From positions 142,858-206,857 of the forward strand of contig MU130622.1 of the NCBI GenBank assembly GCA_015039465.1: DNA of 64,000 nt, in the 5' to 3' direction. The first letter of the stretch is position 1. Each line of letters starts with the position of its first letter. The DNA is from Phlegmacium glaucopus. Taxonomy: Eukaryota > Basidiomycota > Agaricomycetes > Agaricales > Cortinariaceae. A program made the translations under genes and the position numbers. Below the pieces are notes generated by a model. The model did no database searches and was not told where the DNA came from. It saw only the letters and a list, made by a program, of their open reading frames with translations. This document shows positions 1-10,227 of this stretch, one piece after another.

Positions 1-621
1 TGTAATATGATCATAGAGTAAAGTGAAAGTAATGATGAGTGCTAAGTGTACCTAGAGGCGGATACAATGAGTATCCCCTAACAGTTCCTATCCATTCAGA
101 GGCTGAATAAAGGGATACTTGTTGGTGTGTAGAAAAAGCCTCATGTGGGCCATATCCTAGTGCTTTTTTATTTAAAAAAATGAAATAAAATATGTACAGG
201 AAGTATGCCAGTTTGACTCTATTCAAACCTTGGAGAATATTCCATAATTTGAAAACTAATGAATTAAACTGATGGCCCAGTTCTGGATATTGATATGGTT
301 ATAGTTGGTTCAAAAATTAAAGTAGATATAGTATATTAAGTGTTGTTAATATTATAAAAATATTTATAAAGTTAAATCACACAAAATGCTGATGGATCTG
401 CCAACACTGAAAGATTGGACCAGCTGTTCCTGCACTGTTTGTTTCAAGCTGATTTTTTTTACAAAAATATAGCCAATAAAACATCATGGGAATGGCTGGT
501 CTAATCATTTAGTGTTGGCATTCATTTTAATTTTAAACCAACTGTAGTTCTGGAACCAGAAATGTAATTGTCTGAGGACTAGACCAAGGACAATTGACTT
601 TTGTCTTGGAACAAATTCAGT
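1..621. other. AT-rich stretch without a recognisable gene
   Basis: No supported coding region, RNA gene or motif is seen. The few open frames are short and AT-rich and lack family similarity or splice structure. It ends at the left target-site duplication of the transposon that follows. Confidence 0.6.
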
Positions 622-1173
622 TTGATGGGCAGTAATTTACAGTCCCCCAGGGATTCCAAGGAGTCTGAGCGGATCCAAGTGGATCCGAGCAGAGTCTGAG
701 GAGTCCGAGCATATTCTGAGTGGATCCAAGCAAATAAGACACAAATTGGCTAGGAAAATACTTCTGTTAAGGTTTTGTTAAGGTTTTTTTAAGGTTTTGT
801 TAAGGTTTCTTGTTAAGGTTGTGTTAAGGTTTTTGTTAAGGTCAGGGAGGTATCTAGTTTGTTAAGGTTTTGTTAAGGTTCTGTTAAGGTTTTGTTAAGG
901 TCTTTTTAAGGTTTTGTTAAGGTTGTGTTAGGGCTTTGATAAGGTTGGGGAGGTACATAGGTTCCAGTCCAAGCGAGTCCAAGCTAGTCCAAGCAGTCCA
1001 AGCAGTCCAAGTGGAGTCCGAGTGAGTCCGAGCAGTCTGAGCGGAGTCCAAGCAAATTCTGCTTGGAATACACTCAAATACACTCAAAAAGTCCTCGGAC
1101 TTGCTCAGATCTGCTTGGATCCACCTCAGACTCTGTTGGATTCCCTGGGGGAGTGTAAAGACCTCTTGATGGG
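622..1173. mobile_element. hAT-like non-autonomous DNA transposon (MITE), with 8-bp target duplication
   Basis: The 8-bp direct repeat TTGATGGG lies at 622-629 and again at 1166-1173, enclosing 536 bp. The ends are terminal inverted repeats. The left end starts CAGTAATTTACAGTCCCCC. The reverse complement of the right end starts GAGGTCTTTACACTCCCCC. They align without a gap, and the similarity continues for about 80 bp through GGATCCAAG/GTCTGAG words. An 8-bp target duplication and a CAG-type terminus are features of the hAT superfamily. No transposase is encoded, so the element would need one in trans. The centre is a GTTAAGGTTTT minisatellite flanked by GTCCAAGC/GTCCGAGC words. Superfamily placement is inference; the paired duplication and inverted ends are seen directly. 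Confidence 0.8.
768..950. repeat. Minisatellite of GTTAAGGTTTT-like units
   Basis: About fifteen imperfect head-to-tail copies of a 9-13 bp unit with core GTTAAGGTTTT run through this stretch, broken once by a GGGAGGTATCTAG spacer near 845. It lies inside the hAT-like element and forms most of its interior. No coding function is suggested. Confidence 0.85.
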
Positions 1174-1392
1174 GACCATGGGTAAATTAGTCAATTGATT
1201 AGACATATATTTATTCACCTATATGTCACAAATTAAGAAAAGGGGTTGAAGAGGAAAATAATCTTGTAGTACAAAACATAAAGAGATCATTGGGAATTTG
1301 CAAGAATAAGGTTGTGAGAGAGGGAGAAAGGAATAGGAGTAGAAATTTATCTAGTACAATCCAGCTTAAAGTTTACAATGCTAATCCAGATA

Positions 1393-4300
1393 CTATATTT
1401 GACAATCAATGAGCAATGAATCAAAAAAATAATCTAAGATAATGCATACCTCTAAAATCAAAACCTCTCCTGATCCATATCCAAGGCATATTTTTGAAAG
1501 ATGGTGACTGATACACTGTGGCTTGCAGAAAAGAGGTGGAATCCAGATTTTCTGAAGGTTTTTGGTGTGGAATATAGTGTCTCCAACTATGTCAAGAGAA
1601 GAGGACTGCAATGAGAGATGGATTTGGCCATCAGAACCATTGTGCATAAAAACACCATTAGGAAGTGATGATACAGCAAGTGATCGAGTGTTATCAATTG
1701 AAGATGAAGATGGAATGGAGGTATGTCCTTTCAGCACTGCTCCATACTTTCCTGTGACTTTATCCCAGACCTGTGCAGTGTGATCACTAAATGAAGACAC
1801 AATGTGCATACCATCAGGAGAGAAGATGGTAGAGACCACCCGCTTTGAACGTCCTTTCAGCTCCGCATCACACTGTCCTGTAGCTGTACTCCAGATCCTG
1901 GTAGTGTGATCACTAGATGCAGACACAATATGCATGCCATCAGGAGAGAAGACAGCAGAATTAATAATGCTTGAATGTCCTTTCAGCTCTGCCTCACACT
2001 CTCCTGTGCTTGTTTTCCAGATCCGTGCAATGTGGTCATCAGATACAGATACAATGTGCATACCATCAGGAGAGAAGATGGCAAATCTGATAGGTTTTGA
2101 ATGTCCTTTCAGCTCTGCTTCACACTCTCCTGTGGCTGTATTCCATATCCGTGCAGTGTGATCATTAGATACAGAAATCAGAAATAATATGTCTCCCATC
2201 AGGAGAGAAGATAGCAGAGTTGACAAGTTTTGAATGTCCTTTCAGCTCTGCTTCACACTCTCCTGTGGCTGTCTTCCAGATTCTGGCAGTGTGATCCTCA
2301 GATGCAGACACAATATGCATGCCATCAGGAGAGAAGGCAGCAGATCTGATAGGTTTTGAATGTCCTTTCAACTCTGCTTCACACTCTCCTGTAACTGTAT
2401 TCCATATATGGGCAGTATGATCATTAGATGCAGACACAATATGCCTACCATCAGGTGAGAAGAGAGCAGATGTGACCCGGCTTGAATGTCCTTTCTGCTC
2501 TATTTCACACTCTCCTATAGATGTATTCCAGATACGTACAGTGTGATCAATAGAAGCAGATACAATATGTGCACCATCAGGAGAGAAGACAACAGATCTG
2601 ATCAAGTCTGAATGCCCTCTCAACTTTGCTTCACACTCTCCTGTAGATGTATTACAAATTTGGATAGTGTGATCATTAGATGCAAACACAATATGCATGC
2701 CATCAGGAGAGAAGACAGGTGGGAAGATGAAAGAGTGAGAATGGGCCAAATGTCCTTTCAGCTTTGCTTTGCACTCTCCTCTGCCAGTTGTATTCCAGGT
2801 TCGGGCAGTGTAATCATAAGATACAGACACAATATGCATACCATCAGGAGAGAAGATAGCAGATTTGACCCCCTTTGAATGTCCTTTCAGCTCTGCTTTA
2901 CACTCTCCTGTGGCTGCATTCCAGATCCGTGCAGTGCAATCATCAGATGCAGATACAATATGCATACTATCAGGAGAGAAGACAGCAGAGTTAATATGGC
3001 CTAAATGTCCTTTCAGCTCTGCTTTACACCCTCCTGTGGCTACATTCCAGATGCGTGCAGTGTGATCATCAGATACAGACACAATCTGCATACTATCAGG
3101 AGAGAAGACAGAAAATATGACAGTCTTTGAATGTCCTTTCAGCTGTACTTCACTCCCCCTTGTGGCTAGATTCCAGATTCCAGGAGTGTTATTATGAGGA
3201 GGATATAAAGGTATAAGCACCATATTCATTTTATCAGGAGAGAAGACAATAGAGCGTCGAGAGAATCCAGTGATTTTCAGCTTTGCCTCACATTCTCCTG
3301 TGGCTGTACTCCAGATCTGTACAGCATCATAAGATGTAGACACAATATTCTGACCATCAAGAGAGAAGACAGCAGAACATAAATCTGAATGCAACTCTAG
3401 GTCACACTCTCCTGTGGATGTATTCCAGACCCGTGCAGTGCGATCAAAATATGCAGAAGACACAATATGTCTACCATCAGAAGAGAAGACAGCAAAAGTA
3501 ACATAATTTGAATGTCCCTTCAGCTCTACTTCACACTCTCCTGTGGCTGCATTCCAGATCCATAGCGTAGTGTTACTTATGGATAAAATAGTCATACCAT
3601 CAGGAGAGAAGACAGCAGACTTTACACTCTTTGGATGTCTCAGAACTGATTGAGACAAGCTCCAGCTTTTTCTCCTGCCTAAACAGAGCTTCCATGGACA
3701 ATCCATCCTACTTCCATATGTTTTCCATATATATGAATTTTCTGGCAGCCAAACCAATGCTGATGGACAGCCTTCAAGACTGTCATTTTTAATAAACTCA
3801 AAATTTTCTTTTAAAAACTTTTCAGCATCAATTACTATTGTTGCAAATGGGTTTGGAGTCTATTTTCTGCTGTCAGTGCAATCCATCTGCAACAACAAGA
3901 TCACTTACATTTGCCCAACTTTCTAGCTTATGCAGTGAATGCATTGCAGTTTCTAATTTTCCTAGAATACTCAAACAATCCATCCAACGCAGAAGATGTC
4001 TCTGAAAAAAATACTTCAATTCATCAGATCCATTGCTGTTATCTCCATGGGTGAAATGCAAAGCCCAGCTTCCACAAGCATATGCAAGGGATTCAGAAAT
4101 CTCTTCACATTTTCTCTCTGCCAAGTAAGACACCCTGTCCTTCTGTGACCAACTTTTCTCCATAAAGGACAGACACTGAAGTGCCAGATCCTTATGTGAA
4201 GCACAAGGATCAAAATAGTGCTTGGAGGAAAGAATCTGACTACTGATGAAATCATGGAAGGATGCATGGAATATTGAGATCTTCTTAGAAGGGTTTTCAG

Positions 4301-6193
4301 ATGATGGAATATATATCACAGATTCAAGGGAAGAAAGGGCAACTTTAACTCTTTCCACAGATATTTGCACCAAACCACTGATAGCAGTCATAGAAAGAGG
4401 ATTATAAACATATACCACAGCTTTAAGAACCATGCCTATATCTGACCTTTCCCTAGGATTTGTAGAGTCTGAATCATAGGCTGCATCCAAGATTCTTTGA
4501 TAAAGCATATCTAGTGGTTTGGTGACACCAAATGTTGGTTCCAATGTGAAATTGACTACATCTGAAAGACGCTGAGGCATGCTCAAGCTACCTCTCTGGG
4601 CAATATATTTGCAGACAGTTGCTGCATAAATGAATAAAGTGCCAGACATGTTAACAAGTCTTTCAAGTTCAGCCTGAGAAGACCAAACATGCCCATTGAA
4701 CCTAATTTGGCCATAACACAAGCAAGCTTTGATATAAAGCTCAATATCAGCCTTTACAACTTCCTTTCCAACCTCATGAAGGATAAAGTGGAAATGACCC
4801 CAAGGATGATCAAAAGTCTCCTTGACTACTATTTCTGGACGACTAGTGATGAAGAACTTGACTGGAAGAGATTTGCTGTGCTTTAAGATCATAGCAAGCA
4901 ACTCAGCCACAAGGTTCTGGTCAGAACACTCATCCAGAGCATCAAGAACAATAACTGGGGCAACAACTACTCCTCTGGCACCCCTGTATGCAGTAGTGAG
5001 TGGTCTAACAATGAAATTCAGGAATTGTTTTGCAATCCTCCAAGATGAGCAATCAGGATTGTCTTCCACTACCTTCAGGATGAGATGGGACAGAGAGGGA
5101 AGATGCCTGACATGGGCTAACTGAAGGGATATGGTTGGGATGATACAGCGGACATCACTGGTATCCGTCCGGAGATGAGAAGAAAAGAAGGTACCACCAA
5201 GGGATTCATTTTCGTCAAGGATTTCACTTAATGAGTAAGCAATTGTCGTTTTGCCGGTTCCCGCCATCCCGTTGAGCCAATATACCTTTGGGGACATACC
5301 ATCACTTGCCCACACTCGCAATGTGTCAAGGATTGCCTTGCGAGTGTTCTCCGTACATGCGTTGCGTGGAGCAGGAGACGCTGCATCATACTCTGCGAAC
5401 TGAGCACGTGGCACGAGCTTCTCACGTAGTGTATCCTATGAACTAGCTTTCAGTGAAGATCGTCCCTCTCAAAATTATATACGCTCACCATGATTCGAGA
5501 CCTCGACTGTTCATTCCCATCAACATTGGATGGTCCATGCCAGTGGATCTGAAAAGATGATGGAACTGTCAGTATATAGATCGAACTTTGTGCAGATGGG
5601 GTGAGACTTACGCTCTTGGCCATGGTAATCCTTGCCTGCGGCATGTATACATTCTGAGCACCTGGCAAGAAAGACATCTGACTATGGGTGTTTGGAGACA
5701 TATACTAAATGAGCAGTAATTAGTGACGAGGATCGTGAGCGCAACATGGACGCTGACCCTCTGTGGAGTTTCTTGTCCTGGGTTACTAGCAGCGCCAAGT
5801 TGCCTGGGAACGGTAGGGATCGATGCTGACACGGGCCCAGAAATTAGAGGATGCATTCTGTGTGATTCCGTACTGGCAACCGCTGTGGCAGGTGCGTGAT
5901 CGACGCTGACAACAGGGGCCATTTGAAGCGGCAAATTACTTGACAGTATGAAGGTATTAAGTGATAATCAAGGAGATATCGGACAACAAGGATTCAGCTG
6001 CTCACCTTGTTCCTGCATCTGTTGTTGGCATATAGATATCAGAACTTGAATCGTCGTCCAGATAGATATCAGCACTCGAATCCACATCCATCGGCGGTGG
6101 TGTGGGCGGGTGTAACAAATAAGATAAATCCAGGTTGGAGTATGGAGTAATGCCCTCTGTACGATGTCTCTTAGATGGTCTTTCGCTGGACAT
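1393..6193 (-). CDS. NACHT-WD40 NLR-like receptor (HET-E/NWD type), frame broken in one WD40 repeat
   Basis: This is a STAND NTPase of the fungal NLR class, whose members act in non-self recognition and heterokaryon incompatibility. The N-terminus (start 6193, MSSERPSKRHRT) is disordered and Pro/Ser/Asp-rich, on four short exons to about 5430; no known effector domain is seen. The NACHT exon (about 5440-3909) has Walker A GMAGTGKTT and Walker B VIVLDALDECSD. A 49-nt phase-0 intron (3908-3860, GTAAGT...TAG) joins it to about fifteen 42-residue WD40 repeats of the form ELKGHS-x4-SAVFSPDGMHIVSAS. The repeats are very alike except at the blade-surface positions after GHS. The frame breaks in repeat 12 at a 7-bp duplication, and three more repeats follow in the other frame. 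The exact 3' end is uncertain because a last small intron is possible near 1448. It may be an allele truncated after 11.5 repeats or a recent pseudogene. Confidence 0.85.
2172..2185 (-). other. 7-bp tandem duplication that shifts the NLR reading frame
   Basis: CAGAAAT occurs twice in direct succession (2172-2178 and 2179-2185) inside WD40 repeat 12. In the other repeats exactly 15 bases separate the flanking words (AGATACAGA... and ATCAGGAGAGAAG, plus strand). Here there are 22, and removing one copy gives 15. Both sides of the break are good WD40 coding sequence, so the duplication accounts for the frame change. A sequencing or assembly error cannot be excluded from one sequence. Confidence 0.85.
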
Positions 6194-7119
6194 GATGAAG
6201 ATGATAGTCGAGAGAGGGCGGTGAGTACTAGTGGCTGTACGGAAGTTTGCTCTTCCCACGGTGGATACGAAAAACAAAGGCAGACTCTTAATAATAATTG
6301 TTATAGCAGTATGAATAACATGGCTACTACCAAACGCTTGTTCCCAACTGACGGTGTCATATGTAATGGCTCATTAGGAAAGTCCTCGGCCCCCTTTCAC
6401 TACCTCCTACTCCTACCCTGGCACTAACTTCAGGTTCCGTCATTTCGATGCCACTCCGATAGATAGCGCGTGATAGATAGCCTTCACCAGCGTACTGATA
6501 CAAGGATTGACGAGACGGGGGAAGGTCACTAGTCAATCTTAGAATATCGAAGAACAGGCAGTGGGTGTAGTTGCATGAGACATACAGTGGCGGACGAGAA
6601 TCACGGTATGATGGGAGGCAGTATCGAGGTGACTCCGATGATGACGTTGGTGGTCGGTGGTTGTAATGATAAACGTTTGTCGTCAGCTAAAATACCGTCC
6701 CAGATTGGTAAATTGCTTCAATGGCATCGTTTTTCACGTTCATAATAAAATAGCAACTTACCGAAACACGTCAAGATGCAAGTGTCGCCAACCAGCAATT
6801 GATATCATCGAGCCCACAATGCACCCTTCTCCTCCTGCCAATAATGATGCAAAGCTGGAAATTGATGTGGCGTTGAGGTAGTGAGTTAACATAGTGGCTG
6901 GAACATCGCTCCCAATTATCCTGGGCATTGGAGTTGAATAAGTTGTATCGTGTTCCTGGTGGATATAAGGGTACGGCAGCATTGCCTCTCCGTTCTGGGT
7001 TCCACTGCGAATGTGGGCCTTGTATCAACCCAGTTGAGACTAGAGAAGAAGCAAAAGCACTGACTTGTTGGTTGGTTGTAGATTCAAACACGATGTCTAC
7101 ATCCCTGAGGTCTCCAATC
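6194..7119. other. Intergenic stretch upstream of the NLR gene
   Basis: Between the NLR start codon and the end of the next minus-strand gene I see no supported gene. A minus-strand open frame (6771-7172) overlaps the end of the neighbouring gene. Its downstream part shows no conserved feature and is not continued by the best splice model. The stretch probably holds the NLR promoter. Confidence 0.5.
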
Positions 7120-7900
7120 TCACTCAACTTTCTGAGCGTTGATGGAAACACTGAAAGGTGAATAAACAACATTGAATACGTTAAGGAAATAATGAATAAT
7201 AGACTTACCTTGGGGTTTTCTTGTTGTAAGTCCTCGAGTCGTCAATGTGTTTCCTTATTCTTGGAGGGCCGGAGTCGTTGAATTGTTCTGATTGAGCCTG
7301 GACCGCCTGGTGTCTCGAACTGCCAGGGATCCCAGTGTGCAAAGTTGAATAGCGAACTTACAGTCCAGTCGGAAACTTATGCAGAAATGTTTGTTGCCAT
7401 CATCGCCTTACATTATGGAGAAAACGTTGAGAAGATGTGCAAGGACTGCTCAAGCGCTCAAGGGTTATCGACGCTGGTGCATGAAATTGAAGAATTGCTA
7501 CGTTGACTGCAAGAATCGGGCCTCCTGTCGAGAGTAATAGCGTACGGCAAACCATTTGTTTTCGCGAAGTCTTCATCATCTTCAATCTCCGCTCTCAACC
7601 CCTTCAGCATTTTGAGCAACAGCCGAGTGACTTGGTGTGCCAGGTGCAACGGAATCTCTTCAGTGCAAACTACGAAATGCATATTGAATAGGTCAGATGT
7701 GTATAACCCTGACGGCGATTCCTGATCATCGATCATGGACTTGGTATGTGTATGTGGAGTCTCGATTATCTTTCTTTTGTTGAGTGGAACGAATACTGCA
7801 AGTGCTTTGCGTCCTCCTTTGAACTTGCCGATATTGATACTTGACTCTGAATCATCCCCAGTAATGAAGAGTGAAATTTTAGTTTACAGAGATTAAAATA
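7120..7900 (-). CDS. Small spliced gene of unknown function
   Basis: I do not recognise this protein. A minus-strand exon from about 7860 reads GKFKGGRKALAVFVPLNKRK and continues through a Leu-rich amphipathic stretch (LHLAHQVTRLLLKMLKGLRAE). It splices in phase through a 46-nt intron (7552-7507), a 95-nt exon (7506-7412), a 14-nt exon (7375-7362), and a further exon (about 7316-7210) ending in a basic segment, to a short last exon stopping at 7120. Every junction has GT-AG ends and keeps the frame, which argues for a real gene of roughly 190 residues. The start exon is unresolved; an ATG followed by GTGAGT lies near 7916. Charged stretches suggest a soluble protein, but no function is assigned. 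Confidence 0.4.
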
Positions 7901-7916
7901 ATAATTAGACTCACCA

Positions 7917-8533
7917 TTTCAATCGGGTTAAGCTCGTAAATAGAACTTGGGGGTGACGGAACCGAATATACCTACAGGGTTAATGTGTCCCTACATTGTC
8001 GGCAGGTTCGCCCTTTGTTTCCGTGACCTATAGGGCTCTATAGAGGTGATAACAAAAATACTCCAAAGTCAGTCCGACATGAGAAATCTTCATCGAAAAT
8101 TTGCGCCTGGAGACCAGATAAATACCTATTTGGTCGAAACATACCTTATTTGGGGGGGAAGGGCGGGGTTAAGGCCAAGTTCCAACAGGCCTTAAAATAA
8201 TATACCTATGTACCCCGGGCAATTTTACCCCCTTGACTTAAATGGTAATTTAAAAGAGAACGGCTCCGTACAATGAGCCAGGAGCTCCATTAAGTAGGTT
8301 TCTATCGATGCCGACAATCTTTTTGTTGACTTTGTCTGTCCACGACTGTAGGTTGCCAGTGGAAACGCATATTATTTTCTAAACATAATAACTTATGCCA
8401 GTGATGGCTGAGACGCTGACCTTCCACCTTTTGAGTTCTTTTGAAACACAAATTCTAAAGTTTGTCTTCATTCCCCGAAGCAAATGTGACAGACAGCTTA
8501 GTCTCTCCTAGCCAGGCCACGATATATGTTTTT
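7917..8533. other. Intergenic stretch, nothing recognised
   Basis: No supported coding sequence. The sequence is mixed, with a G-run near 8150 and C-rich patches near 8215. It ends where the inverted repeat of the helicase-bearing element begins. Confidence 0.5.
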
Positions 8534-9600
8534 TACCGCGCCCCCAAAACCGTTGTTATGTAATCTTCGGACTTTGAACCCCCGGTCCGCCCTAGTCGCG
8601 TCAATATTCCTCCTTCCGACTTGATCTCGACGCGATAATTCGTGCAATCTTGTCATTATACCTCTAAAATTTCAATTGTTTCTTTATTTAAAGGTCCGGA
8701 ACCTGGTTTGAGTCAAAAAGAATGGCTTCGGGACACCGCTGGCAGGATCCCATAGGCCTTGAGACGATCAATGCGATTGTGAAGAAGATCGTACCAACAT
8801 GGATGAACGGTCTGCATGTGGTCCAGCTTGAACTTGTTTCTGGTATTCTGGATGGAAGAGATATGCTCTGCTGCACTGCAACTGGGGATGGAAAGTCAGC
8901 TGCCTTCATGATTCCCTGTCTAGTTCTTCTTGAATACAACAACAATCCTGAGGCATACCCCCATGGTCTTCCTACTCGAGCAAAGCCTATTGGGATTTTA
9001 ATCATACCAACCAAGGGTCTTGCAAATAATATTGTGTGCTCTTTTCCTCTTTTTTCTATCTATCACTCACAGCTTGCTAGGTTGGTGAACTGTCCAAACT
9101 GAACATATCTGGCTTCTCCTACTGTGCGGAAACCTTGACTGAGGCAAGGAAAACTGGGCTCCGCTTGGCACAGGAAATCAAGGAATGCATTTGGTGGCAG
9201 GTTGTGTGTGTGGACCCAGAGCATCTCTGTGACAAGGAATGGCGGGAAATTACTGAGGGCTCCACCTTTCGATCCAATGTTTTATTCGCGTGCGTTGACA
9301 AAGCTCATCTAATCAACTCTTGGGGGCTTGCTTTTCATCCAGCATTTAGGCTCATTGGAACTTTCTTGCGGGGCAGCTTTCCTTCGTCAATTTCTATTGT
9401 GGCTCTTACAGCAACTCTCAAACCTGGTTTACCAACTGAGCTTGGGTATTTCTTTGAATAAGAATTGAATTCACGACTGTAGAGCAAGCAGTATATGTAT
9501 AAACACGTCAAGAATAGGGTGCCTGCAATGCAATATTTATGCGTTTTCAAAGTCCGAAGATTACATAACAACTTCCTGACATGGTTTTGGGGGCGCGGTA
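8534..9600. mobile_element. Inverted-repeat-bounded segment carrying a helicase fragment
   Basis: A 45-bp sequence starting TACCGCGCCCCCAAAACC and ending TCTTCGGACTTTGAA (8534-8578) reappears inverted at 9546-9600. The match is near perfect apart from a 10-bp insertion in the right copy. The repeats enclose a truncated RecQ-like helicase gene. A third, diverged copy of the same sequence stands alone at 45743-45790. Inverted ends plus dispersed copies suggest a small DNA transposon that captured a helicase fragment. No target-site duplication could be found, so this class is inference. Confidence 0.55.
8722..9461 (+). pseudogene. Truncated RecQ-like DEAD/DEAH helicase
   Basis: The protein starts MASGHRWQDPIGLETINAIV and shows helicase motif I as TATGDGKS, then IPTKGLANNI. 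A 48-nt intron (about 9033-9080) joins it in frame to a second exon with VCVDPEHL, the motif II region VDKAHLINSWG, and motif III ALTATL. It resembles the N-terminal RecA-like domain of the RecQ-related helicases that are multi-copy in Agaricomycetes. Two defects stand out. The catalytic Glu of the DEAH box is Lys (a G-to-A change would do it), and the reading frame stops right after motif III, so the whole second RecA domain is missing. The copy is therefore very unlikely to unwind DNA. It lies between inverted repeats. Confidence 0.75.
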
Positions 9601-10227
9601 GAAACAGGACTACAGACAGCTGTGCCATCAAGAAGTAAGTACCCACCAGAGGTCATTTATGTCACTTTTCTTGCACTTGAGAGAGAGTAAATTTTTTTAA
9701 AGACCCTTATGGAATGGAGTTAAAAGTAGGGCATTATCATAGTACCAGATTATTCAAGGTAATAGGCTCAGGCCTCGGTTCTGAAGGGCCGCAAAAAACA
9801 AACAAAAACTGGACCCCCTTTCAAAGTCCCTCAGAGAAATTACAGAAGCCTCTTGTCTCCACCCTCTCTTGTAAATTCTTTTCACTCAACATGAAGTAGG
9901 GACCATGATGTAGGTAAGGGCATCTGCAAAACATGTTCCCAAATATATTTTTGACCCACCCTACTAAGAATCTAATAAATTTATTCCGTCAACTTTCCCA
10001 GGCATAATGACAATTGTAGCCTGGAGGCTGAAATTCCTGAGGAATGAAGGTCGCTAACATACTCCAGATAGATTCAGAAAAAGGGTATGTCAATCGTTGG
10101 ACCCCCTTGATTCCACATAACCAGATGGACATATCAATAGTAATAAAGTAGATAAGTACAACATAAGAAAGTAAAATGTCAGAATACTAATTAATAATAC
10201 ACACATTTCATTTAGTATTCAAAATGT
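9601..10227. other. Intergenic stretch, nothing recognised
   Basis: No gene is supported. GGACCCCCTT occurs twice (about 9812 and 10098) about 285 bp apart, which may be debris of an old repeat. The stretch holds the 3' end region of the transporter gene that follows on the minus strand. Confidence 0.5.

Noticed and set aside
770..950. GTTAAGG array considered as telomere-like repeat
   Set aside because: The unit differs from the TTAGGG telomere repeat and varies in length, and it is enclosed within a transposon with target duplications.
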